Shown in pieces: positions 50,058 to 57,902 of a DNA stretch of 64,000 bases; positions within the stretch are counted from its first letter, which is position 1, and each line of letters begins with the position of its first letter. The translations under genes and the position numbers were made by a program. The stretch comes from JAOUEA01 sp041287635 (GTDB lineage Bacteria > Actinomycetota > UBA4738 > HRBIN12), in NCBI GenBank assembly GCA_041287635.1, contig JBGGNG010000003.1:1-64000 (forward strand). The letters run 5' to 3'. Under the pieces are notes generated by a model, which saw only the letters and a program-made list of their open reading frames with translations, was not told the DNA's origin and made no database searches.

Positions 50058-52613
50058 CTACGCCGATGCGAGCAGGTCCCGCACCTCCGAGGCAGACTCG
50101 CACCGGAGGGCTCGTGCGGCGATCGCCCGGGCGTCGACGAGGGTCGTCGACCGGACGGCGTCCTTCACGGTCGCGATCGCGGGCACCGCCATCGAGAGCT
50201 CGCGGACGCCGAGCCCGAGGAGGAGCGGGGTCGCGAGCTCGTCGCCGGCGAGCTCGCCGCAGACGCCCACCCAGCGACCGTGCGCCTCGGCGCCTTCGGC
50301 CGTTGCCGCGATCAGGCGCAGCACGGCCGGGTGGAGCGGATCGTTGAGCTCGGCGACGTGCTCGTTGCCGCGATCGGCTGCGAGCGTGTACTGGGTCAGG
50401 TCGTTGGTGCCGATCGAGAAGAAGTCGGCTCTCGCAGCGAGGGTGCCGGCCGTCAGCGCGGCGGACGGCACCTCCACCATGATGCCGATCTCGATCGCCG
50501 GTGAGAGGCCGATCCCCTCGCGAGCGAGGTCGACGGCTGCGCGTGCCGCGTCGAGCTCCCCGGTCGTCGCGACCATGGGGAACATGACGCGGACGGGGTG
50601 CTCGACGCCCACGCGGAGCAACGCCCGGAGCTGGGCCAGGAGCAGCTCGGGACGGGCGAGACCGAGCCGGATGCCGCGCACCCCCAGGAACGGATTCGCC
50701 TCGTGCGCCTGCGCCAGGGCGGCCACCGGCTTGTCGGCCCCCGCGTCGAGCGTGCGGACCAGCAGCGGTCGTCCGTCGAGCGCCTCGGCGGCGGCCCGGT
50801 AGGCGGCTTCCTGCTCGTGTTCGTCCGGCAGCGTGTCGCGATCCATGAAGAGGAACTCGGTCCGGAACAGCCCGATGCCGTCTGCGCCCGCGCCGACCGC
50901 GGCCGCGACCTCGGCCGGTCCACCCACATTCGCAGCCACCTCGATGGCTGTGCCGTCGAGGGTCGTGGCGGGTTCGCCGGCCCTCACCAGCGACGTCGCC
51001 AGTCGTGCGGCCCGTCCCCGTCGCTCGGACTCGAACGTCTCGACGACGTCGGGCGGCGGGTCGACGACGACTTCCCCACGAGCGCCGTCGACGGCGAGCG
51101 GCGATCCCTCCGTGAGCGAGAGCACCCGTGGTCCCACGCCCACGACCGCCGGGATACCGAGGGCTCGCGCCAGCACGGCGGCGTGCGACGTCGGGCCGCC
51201 GTGGGCGGTGACGATGCCAAGGGCCGTCGCCGGATCGAGACCCGCCGTGTCGGCAGGGGTCAGGTCGGCGGCGACGAGGATGCCGGGTTCGTCGAGCCGC
51301 GGTGCCGGCACGACGAGGCCGAGGATGCGCGCCAGCACCTGCGTACCGACGCTCCGCAAGTCGATCGCCCGCGCGCGCATGTACTCGTCGTCGAGCACGT
51401 CCCAGCCGACAGCCACGGCCTCGACGGCGTCGCGCCACGCGGCTGCAGCGTTGCGTCCCCGAGCGGCGATCGCCTCGCGCGCCGGCCCGAGCAGGGCCGC
51501 GTCGCGCAGGAACAGCAGGTGGGCGTCGAAGATGCGCGCCTCGTCCTCGCCGGCTCGTTCGGCGACCGCGTTGCGCTGTGCGACGATCGCATCCCCGGTC
51601 GCGCGAACGGCCGCCTCGAGTGCGGAGAGCTCCGAGGCGGGATCCGCCCCCGGGGTGTCGGGCACGTCGAGTGCTGGCGTGTGGAAGCGCCGCAGCTCGC
51701 CGACGGCGACACCGGGCGAGGCGGCGAAGCCCGTCACTACGGTTCCCTCGACGGCACCGCTCTCCATCGCGTCGACGGGCTGAAGATGCGCCTCGTCCGT
51801 CGTCGCGTTCGAGGCTCCGGTCGCTTCGGGTGGCTCGTCGAACCGGCGGGCGGCGAGCGCTTCGAGCGCCGCGATCGCCTCGGTCGCGCCGGGCCCTTCC
51901 GCCCGCACCTCCACGTCGTGGCCCGCGCGCACGCCGAGCGTCGCAACGGCGTTCAAGCTGCTCGCGTCGGCCGGACCGGCACCGGTCGTGAGGTTGCGCA
52001 CGGTGACCACGGCCTCGTACCCGGCCGCGGTCTGCACGAACCGGGCCGCGGGCCGCGCGTGAAGCCCGTGAGGGACCTCGACCGGGAACACGGCAACCAC
52101 GGTCGGGCCCTCAGGCGGCGCGGCGCCGGCCGCACCGTCGGAGCCTGGCTCGCCTCCCTCGGCCCGGCCGGCCCCCTCGTCGGTCCCCGTCCCGAGGTGA
52201 GCGATCTTGCCGGCCAAGCCGGAGCGCGCCTCCGTGGCGACCGCATCGAGGGGCATGCCCAGCTTGGCGGTGACCGCCGCCGCGACGGCCCCTTCGACGA
52301 GGGGAGCCTCGCAGAGCAGGATGCGCTTTCGCCGCTCCTCGCCGATCAGATCGACCGCCATCTCGGCCGAGAGCACCGCGCTCCCGAGGTCCATCAACAC
52401 CAGCACTCCGTCGTCGGACCATGCTCGCTCGATCGCCTGCATCACGAGGACGGCGTCGGTCCCGATCGGGTGCTCGGGACCGTCGGGACCATCGACAGCC
52501 TCGAGCCCTCCCGCGGTTTCGAGCTTCACCTCGGCCCCGCCCATCTCGCGCGCGAGCTCGGCGACGCCTTCGGCGATGCGGGCGCTGTGGGAGACGATGA
52601 CGACGCCGACCAC
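50058..52613 (-). CDS. dhaM: DhaM-HPr-enzyme I fusion for dihydroxyacetone kinase
   Basis: An 851-residue multiphosphoryl-transfer protein. DhaM-type EIIA-Man domain at about 1-130 with phospho-His9 (IVSHSARIA); HPr domain at about 167-255 with phospho-His185 (PHGLHARPA); complete enzyme I from about 285, with active His477 (GGPTSHAAV), GIGLFRTEFLF and the C-terminal VGVCGELAGD. It can take phosphate from PEP and deliver it to DhaL-ADP, letting DhaK phosphorylate dihydroxyacetone. The full EI domain removes the need for a separate PtsI. It follows the sdhD-like gene by 13 nt. GTG 52613 follows GAGGGAGCGCGGCTC. Confidence 0.92.
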   Translation of the reverse strand: MVGVVIVSHSARIAEGVAELAREMGGAEVKLETAGGLEAVDGPDGPEHPIGTDAVLVMQAIERAWSDDGVLVLMDLGSAVLSAEMAVDLIGEERRKRILLCEAPLVEGAVAAAVTAKLGMPLDAVATEARSGLAGKIAHLGTGTDEGAGRAEGGEPGSDGAAGAAPPEGPTVVAVFPVEVPHGLHARPAARFVQTAAGYEAVVTVRNLTTGAGPADASSLNAVATLGVRAGHDVEVRAEGPGATEAIAALEALAARRFDEPPEATGASNATTDEAHLQPVDAMESGAVEGTVVTGFAASPGVAVGELRRFHTPALDVPDTPGADPASELSALEAAVRATGDAIVAQRNAVAERAGEDEARIFDAHLLFLRDAALLGPAREAIAARGRNAAAAWRDAVEAVAVGWDVLDDEYMRARAIDLRSVGTQVLARILGLVVPAPRLDEPGILVAADLTPADTAGLDPATALGIVTAHGGPTSHAAVLARALGIPAVVGVGPRVLSLTEGSPLAVDGARGEVVVDPPPDVVETFESERRGRAARLATSLVRAGEPATTLDGTAIEVAANVGGPAEVAAAVGAGADGIGLFRTEFLFMDRDTLPDEHEQEAAYRAAAEALDGRPLLVRTLDAGADKPVAALAQAHEANPFLGVRGIRLGLARPELLLAQLRALLRVGVEHPVRVMFPMVATTGELDAARAAVDLAREGIGLSPAIEIGIMVEVPSAALTAGTLAARADFFSIGTNDLTQYTLAADRGNEHVAELNDPLHPAVLRLIAATAEGAEAHGRWVGVCGELAGDELATPLLLGLGVRELSMAVPAIATVKDAVRSTTLVDARAIAARALRCESASEVRDLLASA

Positions 52614-52626
52614 GAGCCGCGCTCCC

Positions 52627-52998
52627 TCAGGCCCTCGAGGCCAGCACGCCGATCAAGATGAAGCCGTAGACGACGGTCACGATGCCGAGAGCGACGAGTC
52701 CACGTTCGAGGCGCTGGCGCCACCGTTCATTCAGGCCGAAGTCGAGCAGCACCGAACGCAGGCCCAGCATCGCGTGCACGGTGACGACGACGAGGAAGAC
52801 CCCTTCGATCACGAAGATGATCGGTGTGCTGATGTAGTCGAGCACGTGCTGGTACGTGCGCAAACCGCCGATCTCGTCGACGACGAAATGATGCGCAACC
52901 ATGTGGATCGTTACGAGGGCGAGGAGCGAGACGCCGGTGAACGCGGTCCATCGCCAGCTGCGCGACCGCGTCGAAGGCTCGGGGGCGGTCGCGACCAT
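52627..52998 (-). CDS. SdhD-like membrane anchor
   Basis: A 123-residue protein with three membrane helices (about 17-38, 58-76 and 98-118). The second-half motif VHAMLGLRSVLLDF, with His75, matches the haem/quinone-site region of succinate dehydrogenase anchors, and HMVAHHFVV contains further histidines. ATG 52998 shares one base with the SdhC-like stop and follows AGGGGAAGCCTG. It is the last membrane part of the GlpA-SdhBC gene set. No SdhA is next to it. An anchor role in a quinone-linked dehydrogenase is likely. Confidence 0.83.
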   Translation of the reverse strand: MVATAPEPSTRSRSWRWTAFTGVSLLALVTIHMVAHHFVVDEIGGLRTYQHVLDYISTPIIFVIEGVFLVVVTVHAMLGLRSVLLDFGLNERWRQRLERGLVALGIVTVVYGFILIGVLASRA

Positions 52999-53465
52999 CA
53001 GGCTTCCCCTCCGAAGATGTGAAGCGCCGAGTAGATGAGCACGATCGCGCCGAACGCCATCAGTGACCAGAACAGCGCCTTCTGCCGGTTGGGAACGAAC
53101 CCACTCCCGACGAGCGCCACGCGCGTGCCGTTCAGCCCATGTGCGAGAAGCCCGAACACCAGGAGCACGTCGAGTCCCAGGAACAGCGGCGTCGTCGCGA
53201 CCTCGAGGAACCCGTTCCATGCGTCCTCACCGCCGAGCAACTGCGAAAGGACGGCGAGATGCAGGTAGAGGTAGGCCACGAGCCCGAGCCCGGTGACGCG
53301 ATTCAGCGAGAACGCCAGGTGTCCGGTGCTGCGGCTGCGGAGGTCGAACCATGCGATCGGTCCCGGCAGCTTGCGTGAGACGGGCGCGCGTTGACGCCGT
53401 CCGCGCAGGATCTCCTCGACCCCCGGGTCGCGTTCGCGATCGAGCGGCGCTCGCGTCTCGCTCAC
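52998..53465 (-). CDS. SdhC-like cytochrome b subunit
   Basis: A 155-residue integral membrane protein. The cytosolic start (about 1-45) is followed by three helices (about 55-76, 88-110 and 128-150). The signature SLNRVTG matches the SdhC quinone-site region, and LLAHGLNGTR holds His109, the expected haem ligand; His69 is another candidate. It overlaps the SdhB-like gene by 4 nt. Together with the SdhD-like anchor it could hold haem b and the quinone site of the complex described for glpA. Confidence 0.85.
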   Translation of the reverse strand: MSETRAPLDRERDPGVEEILRGRRQRAPVSRKLPGPIAWFDLRSRSTGHLAFSLNRVTGLGLVAYLYLHLAVLSQLLGGEDAWNGFLEVATTPLFLGLDVLLVFGLLAHGLNGTRVALVGSGFVPNRQKALFWSLMAFGAIVLIYSALHIFGGEA

Positions 53466-54217
53466 GTCGCCTCCTCGCCTGCTGCGTGCTCCGGCACCTC
53501 GCGGCCCTGTTCACGGCGGCGATGTCGCAGCTCCTTGCGCAGCGACATGATGCGCTGGGCGGGACGCACATCGCTCGGGCAGGCTTCCGTGCACTCGAAC
53601 GCGGCGTGGCATCGCCAGGCGCCGGCGTCCTGGTCGGCCCAATCGAGCAATGCATCGCGGTCGACGTCGTCGCGAGGTTCCTCGAGCAATCGCTGGGCGT
53701 AGGCCAGCGCTGCCGGTCCGACGTAGGAGTCGTCGGTCGCGGCGACGGGGCAAGCCGAGAGGCATAACCCGCACTCGATACAGTCCTCGTACCGCTCATG
53801 TCCGTCGAGGTCGTCGGCGACCGCCGCCTCGGGCAGGAACCCGCTCTCGCGCACGATCGGGTGCGGATCGGGGTAGTGCGCGACGAACGTCGTCATGTCG
53901 ACGACCACGTCGAGGAGCACCGGGAGATTCGCGATCGGATCGACCGTGATCGTGCCCGAGAAGTCGGCGAGCTTCGTCACGCATGCGAGGCGCTCCCGAC
54001 CATTCACCCGAACGCCGCATGTGCCACATGAGGCGTGGAAGCACGAGTGGCGCAGTCCGAGCGACGGGTCGCCGTGCAGTTGGATCCACCGGAGGGCCTC
54101 GAGCACCGTGGCGTCCTCACCCAACGGCACGTCGAACTCCTCCATGTGGGGTGTGTCGTCACCGCGTTTGAACCGATGCACCCGGAGCCGGCGGGTGGAG
54201 GTGGTCTCGGTCGTCAT
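53462..54217 (-). CDS. SdhB-type iron-sulfur subunit
   Basis: A 251-residue Fe-S protein of the succinate dehydrogenase/fumarate reductase family. A plant-type [2Fe-2S] domain has Cys59, Cys64, Cys67 and Cys79. The C-terminal domain has CIECGLCLSACP (Cys146, 149, 152, 156) and CHAAFECTEACP (Cys203, 209, 213), the pattern for [4Fe-4S] and [3Fe-4S] centres. It overlaps glpA and the SdhC-like gene by 4 nt each. No flavoprotein SdhA is adjacent; GlpA occupies that position. Electrons from glycerol 3-phosphate are the likely input. Confidence 0.88.
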   Translation of the reverse strand: MTTETTSTRRLRVHRFKRGDDTPHMEEFDVPLGEDATVLEALRWIQLHGDPSLGLRHSCFHASCGTCGVRVNGRERLACVTKLADFSGTITVDPIANLPVLLDVVVDMTTFVAHYPDPHPIVRESGFLPEAAVADDLDGHERYEDCIECGLCLSACPVAATDDSYVGPAALAYAQRLLEEPRDDVDRDALLDWADQDAGAWRCHAAFECTEACPSDVRPAQRIMSLRKELRHRRREQGREVPEHAAGEEAT

Positions 54218-55398
54218 GCCGCGTACGCCGCCGTGTGGGGGAGCAGCACCGTCTCACGCGTGGCGCACGGGGTGTCGATACCGAGCTTGCGGCAGACGGC
54301 GTCGGCACAGACCTCAGCCATGCCCCGCAGCGTCGTGCCCTTGCCGCCGGTGATCGTCACGAAGCCTTCCACTCGGTCGTCCACCGCGTGATCGATCGTC
54401 TTGAAGGTGCGCGACAGCTCGCGGCCCGAGTCGGCATCGTCGCGCGAACCGATCAAGGGCCGCGCGGCCGACCATGCCGCGCGGAATGGCGCCTGGAGCA
54501 CGGCCGGCACGAGGATCGAGCCCTCGTCGACCATGCGCTGCACGTGGTCGGCCGGCACGCCGAGGTCATCGGGGTCAGAGACGACCCAGGAGCTGGTGCC
54601 GATGACCGAGAGCGCTCGCTGCGGCACGATGATGTCGCCGTCACCCGATGCGTGCAGTCGGTTGATGACCATGTTCGTCAGACGCCCGCGCACCGCGAGC
54701 ATCACTCCGGGGGAGGGGCGGATCGGCACGTCGACCCCCGCCATGCGAGCCACCTGCTCCGACCAGGGGCCCGTGGCGTTCACGACGATGTCAGCCCCGA
54801 TGCGCGTCTGCTTCCCCGTGATCAGGTCGCGGACGTGCGCGCCCGAGATCACGCCACCACCGAGGTCGAGGTCGAGGACGTCGACCCAGTTCAACAGGTC
54901 GGCCCCGTTGGCCCTCGCGGTGGCGAAGAAGCGCAGGGGCATACGCATCGCGTCCATCGTCGCATCGGGGACCCGCACGGCCACCTTCAGGTCGGGGTTC
55001 AGGTTCGGCTCGAGCCGCAATGCCTCGTCGGGCTTGAGCACCTGCGTCGGGATGCCCGTGCGCTCGCACCCCTCGAGGAACGACGGCAGGTAGGCCATGT
55101 CCTCGTCGGTGATGCCGACGAACAGACCGTCGTTCTCCTCGAACGAACCGGGCGCGATGCGGCGCAGGAGCATGTTCTCCTCGATGCACTCGATCGCCGA
55201 TTCCTCGTCGTTCACGGCGTAGCGGGCGCCGCTGTGCAGCAACCCGTGGTGGCGACCGGTGGTGCCCGAGGTGAACTCGCCGCGCTCGACGAGCGTCACG
55301 CGTACGCCGCGCAGGGCGAGATCGTGGGCGAGGGCGCCACCTGTGCCGCCTCCGCCCACGATCAGGACGTGTGGAGCCGTACCCGCACCTTCGCTCAT
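54214..55398 (-). CDS. glpA: GlpA-type glycerol-3-phosphate dehydrogenase flavoprotein
   Basis: A 394-residue FAD-dependent dehydrogenase. The N-terminal FAD site is VLIVGGGGTGGALAHDL. The GlpA-like TSGTTGRHHGLLHSGARYA follows, and the C-terminal ITGGKGTTLRGMAEVCADAVCRKLG closely parallels GlpA. It would oxidise sn-glycerol 3-phosphate to dihydroxyacetone phosphate. At 394 residues it lacks the C-terminal extension of the 542-residue Escherichia coli protein. Instead of glpB and glpC it is followed, with a 4-nt overlap, by SdhB/C/D-like genes. A relative such as L-2-hydroxyglutarate oxidase is less likely given these motifs and the glpK neighbour. Confidence 0.85.
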   Translation of the reverse strand: MSEGAGTAPHVLIVGGGGTGGALAHDLALRGVRVTLVERGEFTSGTTGRHHGLLHSGARYAVNDEESAIECIEENMLLRRIAPGSFEENDGLFVGITDEDMAYLPSFLEGCERTGIPTQVLKPDEALRLEPNLNPDLKVAVRVPDATMDAMRMPLRFFATARANGADLLNWVDVLDLDLGGGVISGAHVRDLITGKQTRIGADIVVNATGPWSEQVARMAGVDVPIRPSPGVMLAVRGRLTNMVINRLHASGDGDIIVPQRALSVIGTSSWVVSDPDDLGVPADHVQRMVDEGSILVPAVLQAPFRAAWSAARPLIGSRDDADSGRELSRTFKTIDHAVDDRVEGFVTITGGKGTTLRGMAEVCADAVCRKLGIDTPCATRETVLLPHTAAYAA

Positions 55399-55431
55399 CG
55401 GCGAATCATGCCATGCCGCCGGGGAACGGGC

Positions 55432-55677
55432 TCAGTCTTCGTCCTCTTCCTGTCCGCGCGCGAAGTCGCCCCGCTCAGGCGTCACGGGGTGTTCGTCCTC
55501 GTCGGCCTGACCTTCCGCGAACGTGCCCTTCTCGACCTCAGTCGGCTCGCGGTGCTCCTGCTCCTGACCTTCCGCGAAGTCGCCATGGGTATCGGCGTCG
55601 GGGTCGTGATCCGCTTGGCCCTCGGCGAAGGATCCCTCGTGTTCGTCGTGCTCGTCACGTTCCTTCTCGTCGTTCAC
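55432..55677 (-). CDS. Acidic protein with four G-x-FA-x-GQ repeats
   Basis: An 81-residue, strongly acidic, probably disordered protein. Four near-identical heptads are spaced 17 to 19 residues apart: GSFAEGQ (15-21), GDFAEGQ (32-38), GTFAEGQ (51-57) and GDFARGQ (70-76). The linkers are Asp/Glu/His-rich. There is no signal, Cys or membrane segment. GGGAGG lies 7 nt before GTG 55677, and the gene fits between glpK and glpA in the same strand. I recognise no characterised family; short proteins with this repeat may be actinobacterial. Function unknown. Confidence 0.75.
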   Translation of the reverse strand: MNDEKERDEHDEHEGSFAEGQADHDPDADTHGDFAEGQEQEHREPTEVEKGTFAEGQADEDEHPVTPERGDFARGQEEDED

Positions 55678-55692
55678 TGGCGACCTCCCGGC

Positions 55693-57189
55693 TCACTCGA
55701 CCCAGTCGAACGTACGCGTTACGGCCTTCTTCCACAGCGCATATTCCTTCTCGCGCTCGGCCGCATCCATCATGGGTGTCCACTCCTTGTCCTTGCCCCA
55801 GTTCCCGCGCAGGTCGTCGATCGTTGCCCAGAAGCCCGTCGCCAGACCGGCGGCGTACGCGGCGCCGAGGGACGTGGTTTCGGCCACCGTCGGACGGATC
55901 ACCGGCACGCCGAGAACGTCGGCCTGGGTCTGCATCAGCAGGTCGTTGTGCACCATGCCGCCGTCGACCTTCAGTGAGGTGAGCGCGACGCCGGAGTCGG
56001 CGTTCATCGCGTCGACGACTTCACGGCTCTGCCACGCCGTGGCTTCGAGCGTGGCTCGCGCGATGTGCCCGGCTGTCACGAAGCGCGTGAGCCCTGCGAT
56101 CACGCCGCGCGCCTCGCTGCGCCAGTACGGCGCGAAGAGGCCCGAGAACGCCGGCACGAAGTACACGCCGCCGTTGTCGTCGACGGTCTTCGCGAGGGCC
56201 TCGACGTCGGGGGAGGCCTCGATCATCTTCAGGTTGTCGCGCAGCCACTGCACCAGGGCGCCCGTGATCGCGATCGAGCCTTCGAGCATGTACGCGGCCG
56301 GCTGGTCTCCGATCTTGTAGCCCACGCCCGTGATCAGCCCGTTCTTCGATTGGACCGCGTCCGTGCCCGTGTTCAGCAGCAGGAACGACCCCGTGCCGTA
56401 AGTGTTCTTGGCCTCGCCGACGTCGAAGCAGGTCTGGCCGAACAGGGCCGCCTGCTGATCACCGAGGTCGCCGGCCACCGGCACGCCGGCGGCCGCACCG
56501 ACCGCCTCGCCGTAGACCTGGCTCGACGAGCGGATCTCGGGGAGCATCGAGCGAGGCACGCCGATCGCATTCAGGAGGTCGTCATCCCAGTCGAGGGTTT
56601 CGAGGTTCATCAGCATGGTGCGGCTCGCATTGGTCACGTCCGTGACGTGCTGGCCACCGTCGACGCCGCCCGTGAGGTTCCAGATGCACCATGTGTCGAT
56701 GTTGCCGAACGCCAACTCGCCCGCATCGGCTCGTGCCTGCGCCCCCTCGACGTTGTCGAGGATCCACCGGACCTTGGGGCCGGAGAAGTAGGTGGCGATC
56801 GGGAGTCCCGTCTTCTCGCGGAAGCGATCCTGGCCGCCGTCGGCGATCAGCTCGTTACAGAGCTGATCGGTGCGGGTGTCCTGCCACACGAGCGCGTTGT
56901 GGATCGCCTGCCCCGTGGAGCGGTCCCACACCACCGTGGTCTCACGCTGGTTCGTGATACCGATCGCGGCGATGTCGCCCGCCGACAGGCTCGCCTTCTG
57001 AAGGGCTCCCGCGATCACATCCTGGCTGCGGGCCCAGATCTCCGCAGGGTCGTGCTCGACCCACCCCGGCTTGGGGAAGATCTGCTCGTGCTCCTTCTGG
57101 TCGACGCCCACGACCTGGCCGCCGTGGTCGAAGATCATGAAGCGCGTGCTGGTCGTGCCCTGGTCGAGGGCACCGACGTACTCAGCCAT
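55693..57189 (-). CDS. glpK: Glycerol kinase
   Basis: A 498-residue FGGY-family kinase that makes glycerol 3-phosphate from glycerol and ATP. Motifs include GALDQGTTSTRFMIFD at the start, WDRSTGQAIHNALVWQDTRT, GDQQAALFGQ and a C-terminal KVDGGMVHNDLLMQ. The length equals the usual GlpK. GGAGGAGGCCCCTC precedes the ATG, which overlaps the dhaL stop by 8 nt. GlpK and DhaKLM together give two routes into triose phosphate. Its product feeds glpA and also pgsA in the same strand. Confidence 0.95.
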   Translation of the reverse strand: MAEYVGALDQGTTSTRFMIFDHGGQVVGVDQKEHEQIFPKPGWVEHDPAEIWARSQDVIAGALQKASLSAGDIAAIGITNQRETTVVWDRSTGQAIHNALVWQDTRTDQLCNELIADGGQDRFREKTGLPIATYFSGPKVRWILDNVEGAQARADAGELAFGNIDTWCIWNLTGGVDGGQHVTDVTNASRTMLMNLETLDWDDDLLNAIGVPRSMLPEIRSSSQVYGEAVGAAAGVPVAGDLGDQQAALFGQTCFDVGEAKNTYGTGSFLLLNTGTDAVQSKNGLITGVGYKIGDQPAAYMLEGSIAITGALVQWLRDNLKMIEASPDVEALAKTVDDNGGVYFVPAFSGLFAPYWRSEARGVIAGLTRFVTAGHIARATLEATAWQSREVVDAMNADSGVALTSLKVDGGMVHNDLLMQTQADVLGVPVIRPTVAETTSLGAAYAAGLATGFWATIDDLRGNWGKDKEWTPMMDAAEREKEYALWKKAVTRTFDWVE

Positions 57190-57859
57190 GAGGGGCCTCC
57201 TCCGATGGTCGGCCGTCGCCGGCCCATGTGTCGGCGACGGTGCGCAACAACAGGTAGCTCGAGGTGGCGCCGGGGTCCTGATGCCCAGCGCTTCGTTCGC
57301 CGAGGTAGCTCGCTCGGCCCTTCCTTGCCACGAGGGGGATCGTGGCCGTCATGCCCTCTTCGGCCGCGTCGGCCGAGCGACGGAGCGCCGCGGGCAGATC
57401 CGCTCCGTCGGCGACCGCGGCGGCGAAGGCGTCGCGACCGGGCATCAAGGCGTCGAGCATCGTCTTGTCGCCAGCCTCGGCCTTGCCGCGTGCCTGCACG
57501 CCGGAGACGGCCGCTGCGAGGGCGGCAGCCCAATCCTCAGGCGTGATCTCGTCCTTCCCTGCGGTGGCGACGCCCAGCTGCAGGAACAACGTGCCGTAGA
57601 GCGGTCCTCCCGCGCCTCCCACGGTCGACACCAGCGTCATGCCCACCGTCTTGAACAGCGCCCCGATGTCGCCTGGTGCGGCCCCGTCGAGCTTGCCGAG
57701 CACGGCTTGGAATCCCCGGTCCATGTTGATGCCGTGGTCCGCATCGCCGATCGCGGAGTCCAGCTCCGTGAGGTACGTCTTGTTCTCGGCGATCGTGGCG
57801 GTGAAGGTCTTGAGCCATGCGACGACGTCGTCGTACGACACGCCTGCGGTGCCGCTCAT
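57182..57859 (-). CDS. dhaL: Dihydroxyacetone kinase nucleotide subunit 1
   Basis: A 225-residue DhaL protein, the ADP-binding subunit that transfers phosphate from DhaM to dihydroxyacetone held by DhaK. The magnesium-binding SAIGDADHGINMDRGF, the GGAGGPLYG loop and AGDKTMLDAL are complete, with ASYLGERSAGHQDPGA near the C-terminus. ATG 57859 follows AAGGAAGGGG by about 11 nt. It follows dhaK by 43 nt and overlaps glpK by 8 nt. A second dhaL is at 59881-60570; this copy is the one in the operon. Confidence 0.92.
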   Translation of the reverse strand: MSGTAGVSYDDVVAWLKTFTATIAENKTYLTELDSAIGDADHGINMDRGFQAVLGKLDGAAPGDIGALFKTVGMTLVSTVGGAGGPLYGTLFLQLGVATAGKDEITPEDWAAALAAAVSGVQARGKAEAGDKTMLDALMPGRDAFAAAVADGADLPAALRRSADAAEEGMTATIPLVARKGRASYLGERSAGHQDPGATSSYLLLRTVADTWAGDGRPSEEAPHG

Positions 57860-57902
57860 CTCGGCACCCACCCCTTCCTTCCGCCCGCCCCGGGCGGGGG
57901 GC

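Noticed and set aside
50598..52661. 687-residue plus-strand open frame opposite the DhaM fusion
   Set aside because: A shadow caused by high GC third positions; the minus strand has complete DhaM, HPr and EI motifs.
52627..54217. Reading sdhBCD-like genes as an ordinary housekeeping complex II
   Set aside because: No sdhA is adjacent; the flavoprotein position is taken by glpA in a glycerol operon with overlapping frames.
54235..55977. 580-residue plus-strand open frame opposite glpA and the acidic repeat gene
   Set aside because: It has no recognisable domain, and its path crosses two clear minus-strand genes with good starts.
56065..57546. 493-residue plus-strand open frame opposite glpK
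   Set aside because: Arg/Asp-rich antisense product without domains; glpK is certain.
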